The notes beneath the pieces were generated by a model, which saw nothing but the letters and a program-made list of their open reading frames with translations, was not told the origin of the DNA and ran no database searches. DNA of 19,917 nucleotides from Fidelibacterota bacterium. GTDB taxonomy: Bacteria > Marinisomatota > Marinisomatia > SCGC-AAA003-L08 > TMED6. The position numbers were made by a program, and so were the translations under genes. Positions 1 to 8,354 of the stretch are shown piece by piece. The stretch is from NCBI GenBank assembly GCA_014239355.1, contig JAAZYZ010000066.1, positions 1 through 19,917 of the forward strand, in the 5' to 3' direction. Position 1 is the first letter of the stretch. The number at the start of each line of letters is the position of its first letter.

Positions 1-518
1 ACTAATTTTTGATTAATAATTTCTTTTTTTGATATAGGCATATCATGTTTGCCATATTCTTCCTTGGTAGAAGGAGTTAAAATGGGGTGAGAAAATTTTT
101 GATTTTTTACCAAATTATCGCCAAAATCTAAATCATATACATGATGTTTAGATTTTTCAAAATCTCTCCAAAGACTCCCCGTAATATATTTTCTAACAAT
201 TACTTCTACAGGTAAAGGTTTTGCCTCTTTAACTAATAATATCTGAGGGTCAACTGATTTAATATAATGATTAGGCACAATATTTTTAGTCTTATTAAAC
301 CAAAAAGATGCTATGTCAGATAAAATTTGTCCTTTAAAAGGGATAGTACCTAAAACATGATCAAATGCTGATACTCTATCACTTGTCACCATTAAAATTT
401 GATTGTTAAAATAATAATTATCTCTCACTTTTCCACGATAATGTCTACCTAAACTATCTAAATTTTTCATAGAATCATTAAGTGTATATTGTAATTGATT
501 ATTGATGATGTCTTTCAT
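1..518 (-). CDS. purC: SAICAR synthase (phosphoribosylaminoimidazole-succinocarboxamide synthase), 3' end beyond window
   Basis: Catalyses ATP-dependent joining of aspartate to CAIR in cytoplasmic de novo purine synthesis. I read 172 codons from the ATG at 518 down to the window edge without a stop. Family hallmarks visible are a G-K-V-R-D strand near residue 27, the S-D-R-V-S-A-F-D motif near residue 40, and R-K-Y-I-T-G-S-L-W near residue 100. These match the longer (about 290-300 residue) form of the enzyme, so roughly the C-terminal 40% lies outside the window. Its ATG overlaps the purB TGA by four bases (ATGA), which implies translational coupling and one purine operon. The identification is secure; the missing end cannot be judged. 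Confidence 0.95.
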   Translation of the reverse strand, partial: MKDIINNQLQYTLNDSMKNLDSLGRHYRGKVRDNYYFNNQILMVTSDRVSAFDHVLGTIPFKGQILSDIASFWFNKTKNIVPNHYIKSVDPQILLVKEAKPLPVEVIVRKYITGSLWRDFEKSKHHVYDLDFGDNLVKNQKFSHPILTPSTKEEYGKHDMPISKKEIINQKL

Positions 519-1810
519 TTTAATCCCAACCTTTTAAATACTTTATTAATATTAATTAAAACTTTATCTAAATCAAATAAAGAATCAATTTCTTTTTCAG
601 TTAATAAATTTAATATATCTTTATCAGATTTAAGCAAAGTTTTAAAATCTTTATTTTGTTCCCAGACCTGCATAGCATTTTTTTGCACTAATTTATATGC
701 ATCTTCTCTTGAGACTCCTTTTTGAACTAAATTCAACAATACCTCCTGGCTAAATATTAAACCATTTGTTAAATTTAAATTTTTCAACATATTATCAGGA
801 TATATAATTAAATGTTCAAATAATTTATTCGCCTTAATAAGCATATAATCCATTAAATTAGTAGAGTCAGGAATAATGATTCGTTCAACTGAAGAATGAG
901 AGATGTCACGTTCATGCCATAATGCAACATTTTCCATAGCAGCCATTGCGTTTGAACGTAGCAATCTAGCAAATCCAGTTAATCTTTCTGTAATGATTGG
1001 ATTACGTTTGTGAGGCATCGCAGATGAGCCTTTTTGACCTTTAGCAAAAAATTCTTCGGCTTCTAAGACTTCTGTTCTTTGTAAATGTCTAATTTCAACT
1101 GCTATTTTTTCTATTGTACAACCAATTAATGCAATAGAAGATAAAAAATTTGCATGATGGTCTCTTTGTACTACTTGATTTGAGACAGATGCAGCTTTTA
1201 ACCCCAATCTTGAGCACGCTCTTTCTTCTACTGTAGGGTCTAAGTGTTGATATGTCCCAACAGCTCCAGAAATTTTTCCATATTGAATATCTTCTAAAGC
1301 GTAACTAAACCTATCTATGTGTCTTTTAATTTCTTCACTCCATAATGCTAATTTTAATCCAAAAGTAATAGGCTCAGCATGCACCCCATGTGAACGCCCA
1401 ATTTGAAAAGTATCTTTATGTTGTACTGCTAATTTTCTAAGAGTCCTGTGAAACGTTTTTAATTTAGATAAAATAATTTCACCGGATTCTTTGCATAAAA
1501 GAGCTAATGAAGTATCTAATAAATCAGATGAAGTCATGCCCAAATGTATAAAACGAGATGATGGCCCAATATTTTCTGATAAATTAGTTAAAAATGCAAT
1601 CACATCATGATGAGTTTCTTCTTCTATCTCCAAAACCCTAGCAACTGAAAACTTTGCTTTTTCTTTGATGATTTGTAAATCCTCAGATGGAACAATTTTA
1701 TCCTCACATAATACTTCTGTAACGGCTATCTCTACTTTTAGCCAAGTTGAGTATTTATTTTCATCTGACCATATTCTACCCATTTCTTTTGTAGTATATC
1801 TCTCTATCAT
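515..1810 (-). CDS. purB: Adenylosuccinate lyase
   Basis: Acts twice in purine synthesis, releasing fumarate from SAICAR and from adenylosuccinate; the first step uses the product of the purC gene directly downstream. The 431 residues match the usual length of the bacterial enzyme. The fumarase/aspartase superfamily signature S-S-A-M-P-H-K-R-N-P lies at residues 262-271 and carries the catalytic serine loop. The T-H-H-D motif is near residue 67 and G-R-S-H-G near residue 138 (catalytic His141). A GAAAGGG Shine-Dalgarno at 1816-1822 sits five bases before the ATG and supports the start. The stop overlaps the purC start. Confidence 0.97.
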   Translation of the reverse strand: MIERYTTKEMGRIWSDENKYSTWLKVEIAVTEVLCEDKIVPSEDLQIIKEKAKFSVARVLEIEEETHHDVIAFLTNLSENIGPSSRFIHLGMTSSDLLDTSLALLCKESGEIILSKLKTFHRTLRKLAVQHKDTFQIGRSHGVHAEPITFGLKLALWSEEIKRHIDRFSYALEDIQYGKISGAVGTYQHLDPTVEERACSRLGLKAASVSNQVVQRDHHANFLSSIALIGCTIEKIAVEIRHLQRTEVLEAEEFFAKGQKGSSAMPHKRNPIITERLTGFARLLRSNAMAAMENVALWHERDISHSSVERIIIPDSTNLMDYMLIKANKLFEHLIIYPDNMLKNLNLTNGLIFSQEVLLNLVQKGVSREDAYKLVQKNAMQVWEQNKDFKTLLKSDKDILNLLTEKEIDSLFDLDKVLININKVFKRLGLK

Positions 1811-1831
1811 GTATGCCCTTTCAATATATCA

Positions 1832-2959
1832 TTACTGATAATTTTTTAATTCCAAATTAATAGTTGCAATTTCTCCTTGGCGCCAAATTTCTAATTGAAT
1901 TTGATCTCCAGCTTTTCTAAAATTCTGTTTATTTACAGTATTAATATCTTCATTTGAATTAATTAAAATTCCATCTACTTTTAAAATAATATCACCAATT
2001 TTTAGCCCCGCTATCATTCCGGTAGATTTTTTTTCAATATCTACTATCACTGCTCCATTATTAAAAGGAACATTTAAATACTTTTGAACTGTTAGATTCA
2101 TCGGCTTTACAGTTAAGCCCGTAGAGTAAGTTCTTTGAACTTTTCCATATAAAATTAAATCATGCACAATATCTTTAACACGATTGATGGGGATAGAAAA
2201 ACCAATCCCAATTGACCCTTGATTAGCATTAGAGCCTGTCATAATAAAAGTATTTATACCAATAATCTCTCCATTTAAATTAATTAAAGGACCACCACTA
2301 TTTCCTTCGTTAATAGATGCATCAGTTTGAATCATATTTCGATATGCATGCTCTTTATTTCGAACCCCAAAATCGATATTTAAACCACTAATAATGCCAA
2401 TAGTGGCTGTTGGTTCATAAGATAAATCAAATAACCCTAGTGGGTTTCCTAATGCTACTACCCACTGACCAACTACTAAATCTTCAGAATCTCCAAAATT
2501 AGATACTGGAAAATCAAGCCCATCTACTTTTAATAATGCTATATCTGTTAATATATCATACCCTACTATTTCAGCTTTAAATTTATGACCTCCAGATAAA
2601 GTAACAAAAATATCAGAGGCATCTTTTATTACGTGTGTATTAGTAATAACATAACCACTATTACTATAAATTAAGCCCGAACCTAAACTTTTGATAATAG
2701 AATCTTTGTTGGTATATGGAGAAAAAATTCCATCTTTAATGCCCCATGATAAAGATTCATTATTATTTTTGTTTATTACAGAAATGCCCACAACACTTGG
2801 AGCAATAGATGCAATAGAGCTGATAATTCTAGGTTCATCCGAAATATACCCATAGGAATTGATTCCTTTATAATTAGTTGATAAATTTTGCCCATGATTA
2901 AACAATGCTATCAATAATAATAAAATAAAAACCAATAAGATAATAATACGATTAATCAT
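1832..2959 (-). CDS. DegQ/HtrA-type periplasmic serine protease with one PDZ domain
   Basis: Trypsin-like envelope quality-control protease of 375 residues from the chosen start. Residues 1-22 are an uncleaved signal anchor or signal peptide (N-R followed by about 16 Ile/Leu/Val/Phe). The catalytic triad is complete: His109 (T-N-T-H-V), Asp139 (L-T-D-I-A) and Ser221 (G-N-S-G-G-P). A single PDZ domain covers about residues 275-370, as in DegS, rather than the two PDZ domains of DegP. The frame is open for 24 more codons upstream, to an ATG at 3031. I prefer the ATG at 2959 because it places the hydrophobic anchor at the N terminus, has a GAGG ribosome site just upstream, and overlaps the end of truA by only 8 bases. 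DegS-like stress sensor or DegQ-like protease cannot be separated here. Confidence 0.93.
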   Translation of the reverse strand: MINRIIILLVFILLLLIALFNHGQNLSTNYKGINSYGYISDEPRIISSIASIAPSVVGISVINKNNNESLSWGIKDGIFSPYTNKDSIIKSLGSGLIYSNSGYVITNTHVIKDASDIFVTLSGGHKFKAEIVGYDILTDIALLKVDGLDFPVSNFGDSEDLVVGQWVVALGNPLGLFDLSYEPTATIGIISGLNIDFGVRNKEHAYRNMIQTDASINEGNSGGPLINLNGEIIGINTFIMTGSNANQGSIGIGFSIPINRVKDIVHDLILYGKVQRTYSTGLTVKPMNLTVQKYLNVPFNNGAVIVDIEKKSTGMIAGLKIGDIILKVDGILINSNEDINTVNKQNFRKAGDQIQLEIWRQGEIATINLELKNYQ

Positions 2960-3683
2960 AAAGGACCTCAGATAAAAATAATCCTTTTGCAGGTGCACAA
3001 ATAGGATAATTAAGTGTAGATTTATTATCAATTAACTTCATAAAGTCGTCAAATAAAAAATTTAATTTAGAAACTTCAATAGATGTCCCCACAATGAATC
3101 GTACCATATGATGTAAAAAGCGATTAGCTTTTATGTGATAAATTAAGTCATTTTGAGTGTGTTCCCAAAATGATTCATAAATAATACAAACTTTGTTATT
3201 AATTTCAGGATTATTTTTACTTAATGAAGAAAAATCATGGTCTCCTAATATTTCTTGAGCGCATTTATTTAATAAATTCAAATCAAACTTATGATTTACA
3301 AACCAAGAAATATTTTTTTTAAATGGAGAATATTGTGTGTTGATATAATATTTATATGATCTAAAGGTAGCAGAAAATCTTGCATGAAATTCATCACTAA
3401 TCTCCTCATATGATTTAATATAAATATCATTATTAATAATACCATTCACAGAATTAAAAAATTTATTTAAATTTAAATTTGATGGCAACTGTACTGATGC
3501 AATTTGGTTATAAGCATGCACACCTGAATCCGTTCTACCTGAAGCAATAATATTAGAAGTATGATTAGGCAATAAAATACTAAATGCTTTATTTAATTCA
3601 CCTTGAATCGTATTAGCATTTTGTTGCATTTGCCATCCATGATAGTGAGTTCCTTTATATTCAATAACAAATTTAATATTCAT
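2952..3683 (-). CDS. truA: tRNA pseudouridine(38-40) synthase
   Basis: Converts U38-U40 in the anticodon arm of many tRNAs to pseudouridine. The 243 residues fit the TruA family (about 245-270). The catalytic motif G-R-T-D-S-G-V-H-A lies at residues 49-57, with Asp52 the expected nucleophile. Other TruA landmarks are the N-terminal Y-K-G-T-x-Y-H-G-W-Q strand at residues 9-18, the F-H-A-R-F-S-A motif near residue 100, and F-L-H-H-M-V-R near residue 189. The ATG begins one base after the stop of the upstream cyclase-like gene, and its own stop overlaps the protease start, so it sits inside the same transcript. No good ribosome site is close to the ATG; a GGAGGGG about 20 bases upstream lies inside the preceding gene, so coupled translation is likely. 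Confidence 0.95.
   Translation of the reverse strand: MNIKFVIEYKGTHYHGWQMQQNANTIQGELNKAFSILLPNHTSNIIASGRTDSGVHAYNQIASVQLPSNLNLNKFFNSVNGIINNDIYIKSYEEISDEFHARFSATFRSYKYYINTQYSPFKKNISWFVNHKFDLNLLNKCAQEILGDHDFSSLSKNNPEINNKVCIIYESFWEHTQNDLIYHIKANRFLHHMVRFIVGTSIEVSKLNFLFDDFMKLIDNKSTLNYPICAPAKGLFLSEVLYD
2965..2970 (-). promoter_or_regulatory. Ribosome binding site deciding the protease start
   Basis: TGAGGT on the minus strand lies six bases before the ATG at 2959 and inside the 3' end of truA. It favours this start over the upstream in-frame ATG at 3031, which would put 24 extra residues before the signal sequence. Confidence 0.6.
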
Positions 3684-3684
3684 A

Positions 3685-5226
3685 TTATTTAGTTAATTCC
3701 CCTCCACAAGAAGGGCAAAATGAAAAGTTTTTATCATTTTTAAAACCACATTCTACACAAAATTTAAATACATCCATCTTCATTTTAGAACTAGTATCTG
3801 GTTCTATAAAATTTTCACTTGAGCTATTAGAAGTAAATACCATCTCTATCTCATCATTTAATATTTGATGTAATATAGGCTTCTCAATAAATAATTCTTT
3901 CAATTGTAACCCTGATATATGATTAGCTAATTCATTAATAACTAAATAAGCTTTATTTTGTATATCTAAAGCTGCTTTCGTATTACTATTATTTTGATAA
4001 AATTGCATTAAAAATGAGTAGATAAATAATGTATGAGAATCAATTTGTTGATTAGAAAATGTTGCATGTTCTGTTTTAATCAATGTTTCTAATTCATTAC
4101 TGTTTTTTTTATGAAACTCAAAAATTAATCGAATTAATTTGAATCTTATTTTATTAATTGAATCAGATTTAAAAAAATCTTCATGATATGATATTAAATT
4201 TAAGCCTTTATTATAATCCTGATTCTTCATAAAAATAATCAATGAATAATAACAAGCCTCAATAAAAAAATCAGAATTTGTATCAGTGAGAGATTGTTCA
4301 AAATATTCTTGTGATTCAAAAAAACTATTTGAATTAAAAGCAACTATACCTTTAATAAAATAAAAATAAGGCTTTGATTGGGAAGAATCTGATAAATCTG
4401 CACACATTTTATCAACCAATCGATTCAGACCAAGTTTGCTAAAAATATATAATATAGACAATTTAATATCATCTATATTTTGTTTATGATTTGTATCATA
4501 ATCTAAATGCATTTTATAATGATAAACAGCATAAGATAAATTATGCTTATTTTGAAATTTGACTGCTGCTTGATAATGGTCTACATTAGATCTAGATCGA
4601 TTATTTAGCAAATTTAAATCATATTTGTCAGACTTAATATTTTGTTTTTTTAAATACTGATGTACTTGGTTTTGTGATTCTTCATACCAATCTAATAAAT
4701 TTAAATATAATTTAAATATAGTTAGCTTGTTTGATATAGATTTAAATGAAAAATTAGCAATTGGCCTAATAAAAAAATGATTTTTTTTCCCTCTTAAAAT
4801 CAATTCATAATCTTCATGTGCATGATTATATAAATCTTCGCTAACTGCAATTCCGCCATATTCACAAATAGGCTCAATACTAGAAGCTAACTCATATCCT
4901 AATCCATATACTTCATCATTTTTTAAAGTAATTTCACCATAATGCAATCCAATCCTTAAAATAATATGCCGAGACTTAGTATTTCTATTATTTCTATTCT
5001 TGAGTCCTTGTTGTATTTCCACTCCACTTTGGATCATATTAGTAGGGTCATCAAATATAGCTACAATAGCATCACCAATACGCTTTACAATAGACCCTTT
5101 ATATTTTTCAATAATAGGTTCTATAATTTTATCGTGCTCTTTTAGTAACTCTAATGCTAAATTCTGATCATCTCCGGTTAGTTTACTATAACCAACCATA
5201 TCTGTAAACATCACATTTTTATTCAT
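3685..5226 (-). CDS. C1-like class III nucleotide cyclase domain protein with helical repeats and C-terminal zinc ribbon
   Basis: A 513-residue soluble protein. Residues about 1-165 are a class III adenylate/guanylate cyclase domain. Both metal-binding Asp positions are present, Asp9 in F-T-D-M-V-G-Y and Asp52 in I-G-D-A-I, plus Lys48. The positions that normally hold the base-selecting Asp and the transition-state Asn and Arg instead carry Glu105, Glu112 and Ser116 (motif V-Y-G-L-G-Y-E-L-A-S-S). Alone, a homodimer should be poorly active or inactive. Residues about 170-480 are mostly alpha-helical and TPR-like, without clear consensus repeats. The C terminus is a zinc ribbon with Cys490, Cys493, Cys504 and Cys507. 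The neighbouring TolB/TPR protein ends in a ribbon of the same spacing. An AAGAGA ribosome site precedes the ATG. The domain assignment is firm; the catalytic role and nucleotide are unknown. Confidence 0.85.
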   Translation of the reverse strand: MNKNVMFTDMVGYSKLTGDDQNLALELLKEHDKIIEPIIEKYKGSIVKRIGDAIVAIFDDPTNMIQSGVEIQQGLKNRNNRNTKSRHIILRIGLHYGEITLKNDEVYGLGYELASSIEPICEYGGIAVSEDLYNHAHEDYELILRGKKNHFFIRPIANFSFKSISNKLTIFKLYLNLLDWYEESQNQVHQYLKKQNIKSDKYDLNLLNNRSRSNVDHYQAAVKFQNKHNLSYAVYHYKMHLDYDTNHKQNIDDIKLSILYIFSKLGLNRLVDKMCADLSDSSQSKPYFYFIKGIVAFNSNSFFESQEYFEQSLTDTNSDFFIEACYYSLIIFMKNQDYNKGLNLISYHEDFFKSDSINKIRFKLIRLIFEFHKKNSNELETLIKTEHATFSNQQIDSHTLFIYSFLMQFYQNNSNTKAALDIQNKAYLVINELANHISGLQLKELFIEKPILHQILNDEIEMVFTSNSSSENFIEPDTSSKMKMDVFKFCVECGFKNDKNFSFCPSCGGELTK

Positions 5227-5243
5227 AAATATCTCTTATGCTA

Positions 5244-7001
5244 TTAATCGGATAATAATGAACTACCACATCCAGGACAAAACTTAAATGAATTTTCATT
5301 ATTAAATCCACAACTTGGACAAAATTTAAAAATAATAGGTTCATCAGTATTATCGGACTCTACTACCTCAGTATCGCTAATTGTAATATCATTAACTAAA
5401 GGAATATCTTCTATTTTCATAAATATTTCTTTATGTAGAGGCGGTAACTCTAAATAATCTTGTTTTATTTTTTCATCTCTAATTCTATCAGCTTTACGAT
5501 ACAATTCATCTTGAGCTAATTTTTGACATTCCTGAGAGTGTTTATAATCTTTTATTAAATAATAAGCTTGAGATAACCACCATAATTCTCTGCCCTTATG
5601 TTTCTCTTTATGCAAAGTTTTAATTTCATCTAATATCGGATCTAATTCTTCTTTTTTCCCTTCACCTTTTTTCGCATTAATTAAAGTCTGAACACATCGT
5701 GCTGGTAAGGTATAATATTCAGTAAAACTTTGAGTTTTATCTTCATGCCTACGTCTATTGCTAAGCATAACTGCTTGATCAATATATTTAGATGCATTCT
5801 CTAAATCATTATTTTGTAAATAAGCCTGTGCTAAAAATAATGTAGTAGTATCCATTGCAATTTGATGTTTACTTTCTTGATGTGTTTGATTAGCCTGCAT
5901 CAAATACTTAATAGCCTTTTCAGGGTCTGAATTATTTAGTTCAATCAAACCTAAGTGACGATAAATCATACCAAGAGCTGCTGAATCTTTTAATTTTTTG
6001 CATAATTCTAATGCTTCTAAGTATTGTTCGTGAGCTTTTTCTGTCCTTCCAATATAATACAATAAATTTGCATAACTTGTAATAGAACGACCTAGTTGTA
6101 CTTGGCTACTATCTCTAGCCATTTTAATACTTTCCTCTCGTAAGGATATTGCTTTTGCATAATCGCCTATTCTTTTATGTACATCTGATAAATTGGCTAC
6201 ACTATTAGAAATTTCAATTTCTGGTCTATCTAATTGTCGCTTAATGCTTATTGATCGCTTTAAATAATCACTCGCCTCTTCAAATTGTGACATTTGAGTA
6301 TAACATTGGCCAAGGGTATTTAATATATTTGCTTCTCTTGATAAAATTTCATTATTAGTAGTGATCCGTAAACCTTCTTTTAAATAATTGATAGCTTTAG
6401 AATATTTTCCCATTTGCTTATAAATTATACCAAATGATTCATAAATATTAGCTAACCCAATATCATCTTTATTCTTTTTGCCAATATTTTCTGCTTCTTC
6501 TAAAATAGTAATAGCATGATCAATTTTTTTTAATCTAAATTGAATAATAGCATAAAAATTTCTAGCTGTGATATAGGTAGGTTGAATATCAAAAGCTTGT
6601 TTAAATAATGCTGCCGCAATATCTAAATCTGCTGCAGATGAGGCATTAATATATGCATATTTAGCTTTCATTAATAATTCATAAGCATGGGGGTCAATAG
6701 CTTGTTCTTTCGCTGCTTGCTTTTTTAAATCATCGGGAACCTCAATACCTAATGAATCTAAAATCTTAACTATTATTTCATTTTTGACCTGTGATAAATT
6801 ATCAGAATTTTCCTCCCAATGTTCTGACCATAATTCATTAGAATTAATAACATTATGCATAATAATAGATAATCTAAATTGATCAGCCATTTTCATTAAA
6901 CTACCCTGAATAACATAATCTACATTTAATTCCTTGCCAATTTTATTAGGTTTTTCTAAATCTTTAATTTTTAAAATACTTGCACTTGATGGCGCTGCCA
7001 A
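5244..7001 (-). CDS. TolB-like/TPR/zinc-ribbon protein, downstream part of a stop-interrupted cyclase gene
   Basis: As an independent gene this would be 585 residues starting at a TTG at 7001 with no obvious ribosome site. The same frame is open up to 7070, directly after an in-frame TAA, and the extra 23 codons (P-D-D-E-F-F-C-Y-G-I-T-D) are recognisably the start of the TolB-like domain found behind class III cyclases in many bacteria. That domain continues here with V-D-Y-V-I-Q-G-S-L and E-L-W-S-E-H-W to about residue 80. About seven TPR units follow between residues 145 and 410. The end is a zinc ribbon with Cys561, Cys564, Cys575 and Cys578. I therefore read it as the back part of one roughly 826-residue protein whose front part is the 7071-7724 gene. 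Whether it is translated, by reinitiation or readthrough, is not visible. Confidence 0.8.
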   Translation of the reverse strand: MAAPSSASILKIKDLEKPNKIGKELNVDYVIQGSLMKMADQFRLSIIMHNVINSNELWSEHWEENSDNLSQVKNEIIVKILDSLGIEVPDDLKKQAAKEQAIDPHAYELLMKAKYAYINASSAADLDIAAALFKQAFDIQPTYITARNFYAIIQFRLKKIDHAITILEEAENIGKKNKDDIGLANIYESFGIIYKQMGKYSKAINYLKEGLRITTNNEILSREANILNTLGQCYTQMSQFEEASDYLKRSISIKRQLDRPEIEISNSVANLSDVHKRIGDYAKAISLREESIKMARDSSQVQLGRSITSYANLLYYIGRTEKAHEQYLEALELCKKLKDSAALGMIYRHLGLIELNNSDPEKAIKYLMQANQTHQESKHQIAMDTTTLFLAQAYLQNNDLENASKYIDQAVMLSNRRRHEDKTQSFTEYYTLPARCVQTLINAKKGEGKKEELDPILDEIKTLHKEKHKGRELWWLSQAYYLIKDYKHSQECQKLAQDELYRKADRIRDEKIKQDYLELPPLHKEIFMKIEDIPLVNDITISDTEVVESDNTDEPIIFKFCPSCGFNNENSFKFCPGCGSSLLSD

Positions 7002-7070
7002 ATTATTAATTTTGTTTAACTCAATGTTAATAGAGTCAGTAATACCATAACAAAAAAATTCATCATCTGG

Positions 7071-7073
7071 TTA
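7071..7073 (-). other. In-frame TAA interrupting a cyclase-TolB-TPR reading frame
   Basis: The codons read L-G-stop-P-D-D-E-F-F with no change of frame. Intact relatives carry an ordinary residue (often Asp or Glu) at this point of the TolB-like domain, between the first strand and the P-D-D-E-F-F segment. The stop is followed by C. A single substitution, for example GAA to TAA, is enough to explain it. Nonsense mutation, base-call error, readthrough or reinitiation all remain possible. Confidence 0.85.
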
Positions 7074-7724
7074 CCCTAAATTATTAATATAATGCATTGC
7101 GATTTTAATATTTTGGTTAGTTGATTTTTGATAATCAAAAAATTCTACCCCCCGTTCTTTCATCTGTCCAATTAAACTATCTAAAGATTCAGAATCAAAA
7201 TCAACTTTATTATTATATACTTTAAATATACGTTCTGGGTCTTTAATGTTTTTTAATACGACCCTACCAATATCTTTTACATAAATATCTTTTTCACTTC
7301 TAATAGAATTATAAACTGCTTGGGTTGTAAATATTTCATCTCCTGAAGCCACTGATTTAATACGAGCAGCTAAATTAATGCCATCACCAAATAAATCACC
7401 ATCTTCTTCATATACTTCAGCCATATGTATACCAATTCCTACATTGATTTGAAAATCTTTAGGACTAGTAGCATTAAATTTTTTGAGTTTATCTTGTATT
7501 TGTAAAGCAGCACCTGTTGCATCTGTAGCAGATGGGAATTCTATAAAAATAGCTTCATTAATATGTTTAATAATATTTCCATAATTAGTCTGAATAATTT
7601 CTTTGAGCATCTTATCATGCTCACTTAAGATTTCTAAAGCTAATTTTTTATCTTGTTTAACTAATTGTGGGTAATTAGCTAAACCCGTAAACATAATTGC
7701 TACAATTTTTTTTCTTTGGCCCAT
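7071..7724 (-). CDS. C2-like class III nucleotide cyclase domain protein, upstream part of a stop-interrupted gene
   Basis: 217 residues. The class III cyclase domain occupies about residues 5-170. It keeps Lys53, the base-selecting Asp110, and the transition-state pair Asn117 and Arg121 (F-G-D-G-I-N-L-A-A-R). Both metal sites are altered: Gly14 replaces the first Asp (M-F-T-G-L-A) and Glu57 the second (H-I-N-E-A). This is the reverse of the loss in the cyclase-like protein at 3685-5226. The last residues (I-K-I-A-M-H-Y-I-N-N-L-G) look like the first strand of a TolB-like domain. The TAA at 7071-7073 cuts the frame there, and the domain resumes in the same frame right after it. The cyclase domain itself is complete. 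The ATG follows the upstream stop by seven bases without a clear ribosome site, so coupling is likely. Confidence 0.85.
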   Translation of the reverse strand: MGQRKKIVAIMFTGLANYPQLVKQDKKLALEILSEHDKMLKEIIQTNYGNIIKHINEAIFIEFPSATDATGAALQIQDKLKKFNATSPKDFQINVGIGIHMAEVYEEDGDLFGDGINLAARIKSVASGDEIFTTQAVYNSIRSEKDIYVKDIGRVVLKNIKDPERIFKVYNNKVDFDSESLDSLIGQMKERGVEFFDYQKSTNQNIKIAMHYINNLG

Positions 7725-7731
7725 AATCTAT

Positions 7732-8280
7732 TTATTCAGAAAATGAAACTTTAATTAATTGGATCTCTCCTGTATCTGATTTAATTTCTAATTCAGATGC
7801 AGTATGGTCAAAAGATAATTTTTGTCCGCTAGACCCTGCTAAAATTGCTTTAATAGGAAAATGTAAATCAGAACCACTGATAGCTTTTACTTGAATCTGT
7901 AATAGCAAATCATTATTAGTCCCCTGTAGTTTAGGTATTTTATTTGCTGACATAGAAAAGCCTAATATCATACCTTTTTTATTATGATGTAAATCAGAGA
8001 ATATTTCTTCTGCACGACCTCCATTTATATCTAATAGTTGTAAATTATCGGGTAATTCAAATTGAAACCCTGCAATATCATCAACATTTTGACAATGTAT
8101 GCCAATCCAAAATGGGCCTGTTGACCACCCAGTACTGTATGAATAGCCAAATTGAATTTGATTATCAATAATAGTTGCATTGAAACTATTTGATGTAATC
8201 TGAGAAGAATTATCAGTTAAATTAGTTTCAATTGCTAATAAAAAAGTGCAAAAACTAAAAATAATTATTTTTTTAAACAT
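7732..8280 (-). CDS. Secreted cohesin-like domain protein
   Basis: 182 residues with a signal peptide (two Lys, then a hydrophobic stretch ending near residue 17). The mature part resembles the beta-sandwich cohesin-like domains of FCB-group secreted proteins: I-A-G-F-Q-F-E-L-P near residue 72, G-G-R-A-E-E in the middle, and G-M-I-L-G-F-S-M-S followed by K-I-P-K-L-Q-G-T-N-N-D-L-L-L-Q-I. It carries no other domain, so it is a stand-alone extracytoplasmic module. An AAAGGGG ribosome site six bases before the ATG supports the start. It is the first gene of the minus-strand block and lies seven bases before the cyclase-like gene. Its partner is unknown. Canonical cohesins bind dockerins, and dockerin repeats occur elsewhere in this window, but a direct link is only inference. 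Confidence 0.65.
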   Translation of the reverse strand: MFKKIIIFSFCTFLLAIETNLTDNSSQITSNSFNATIIDNQIQFGYSYSTGWSTGPFWIGIHCQNVDDIAGFQFELPDNLQLLDINGGRAEEIFSDLHHNKKGMILGFSMSANKIPKLQGTNNDLLLQIQVKAISGSDLHFPIKAILAGSSGQKLSFDHTASELEIKSDTGEIQLIKVSFSE

Positions 8281-8354
8281 TATTATCCCCTTTTTAAGAT
8301 AAATTATTATAAGCAGATTTTAATATATTACTATATACTAAATTTACATTTATT
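8281..8354 (+). promoter_or_regulatory. Divergent promoter region
   Basis: Only 74 bases separate two head-to-head transcription units, so both promoters must lie here or inside the flanking genes. On the minus strand a perfect TATAAT (8306-8311) lies 25 bases before the cohesin-like ATG. On the plus strand TATACT (8334-8339) lies 15 bases before the PorD-like ATG. Neither has a convincing -35 hexamer, and sigma factors of this group often use other signals. Confidence 0.4.

Noticed and set aside
2960..3031. A 24-codon N-terminal extension of the HtrA-type protease
   Set aside because: It would bury the signal anchor behind a stretch overlapping truA by 80 bases, while the ATG at 2959 has a GAGG ribosome site and an ordinary 8-base overlap.
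7071..7073. Programmed recoding by selenocysteine or pyrrolysine at the cyclase stop
   Set aside because: The codon is TAA, which is used by neither system, and no structured GC-rich element follows.
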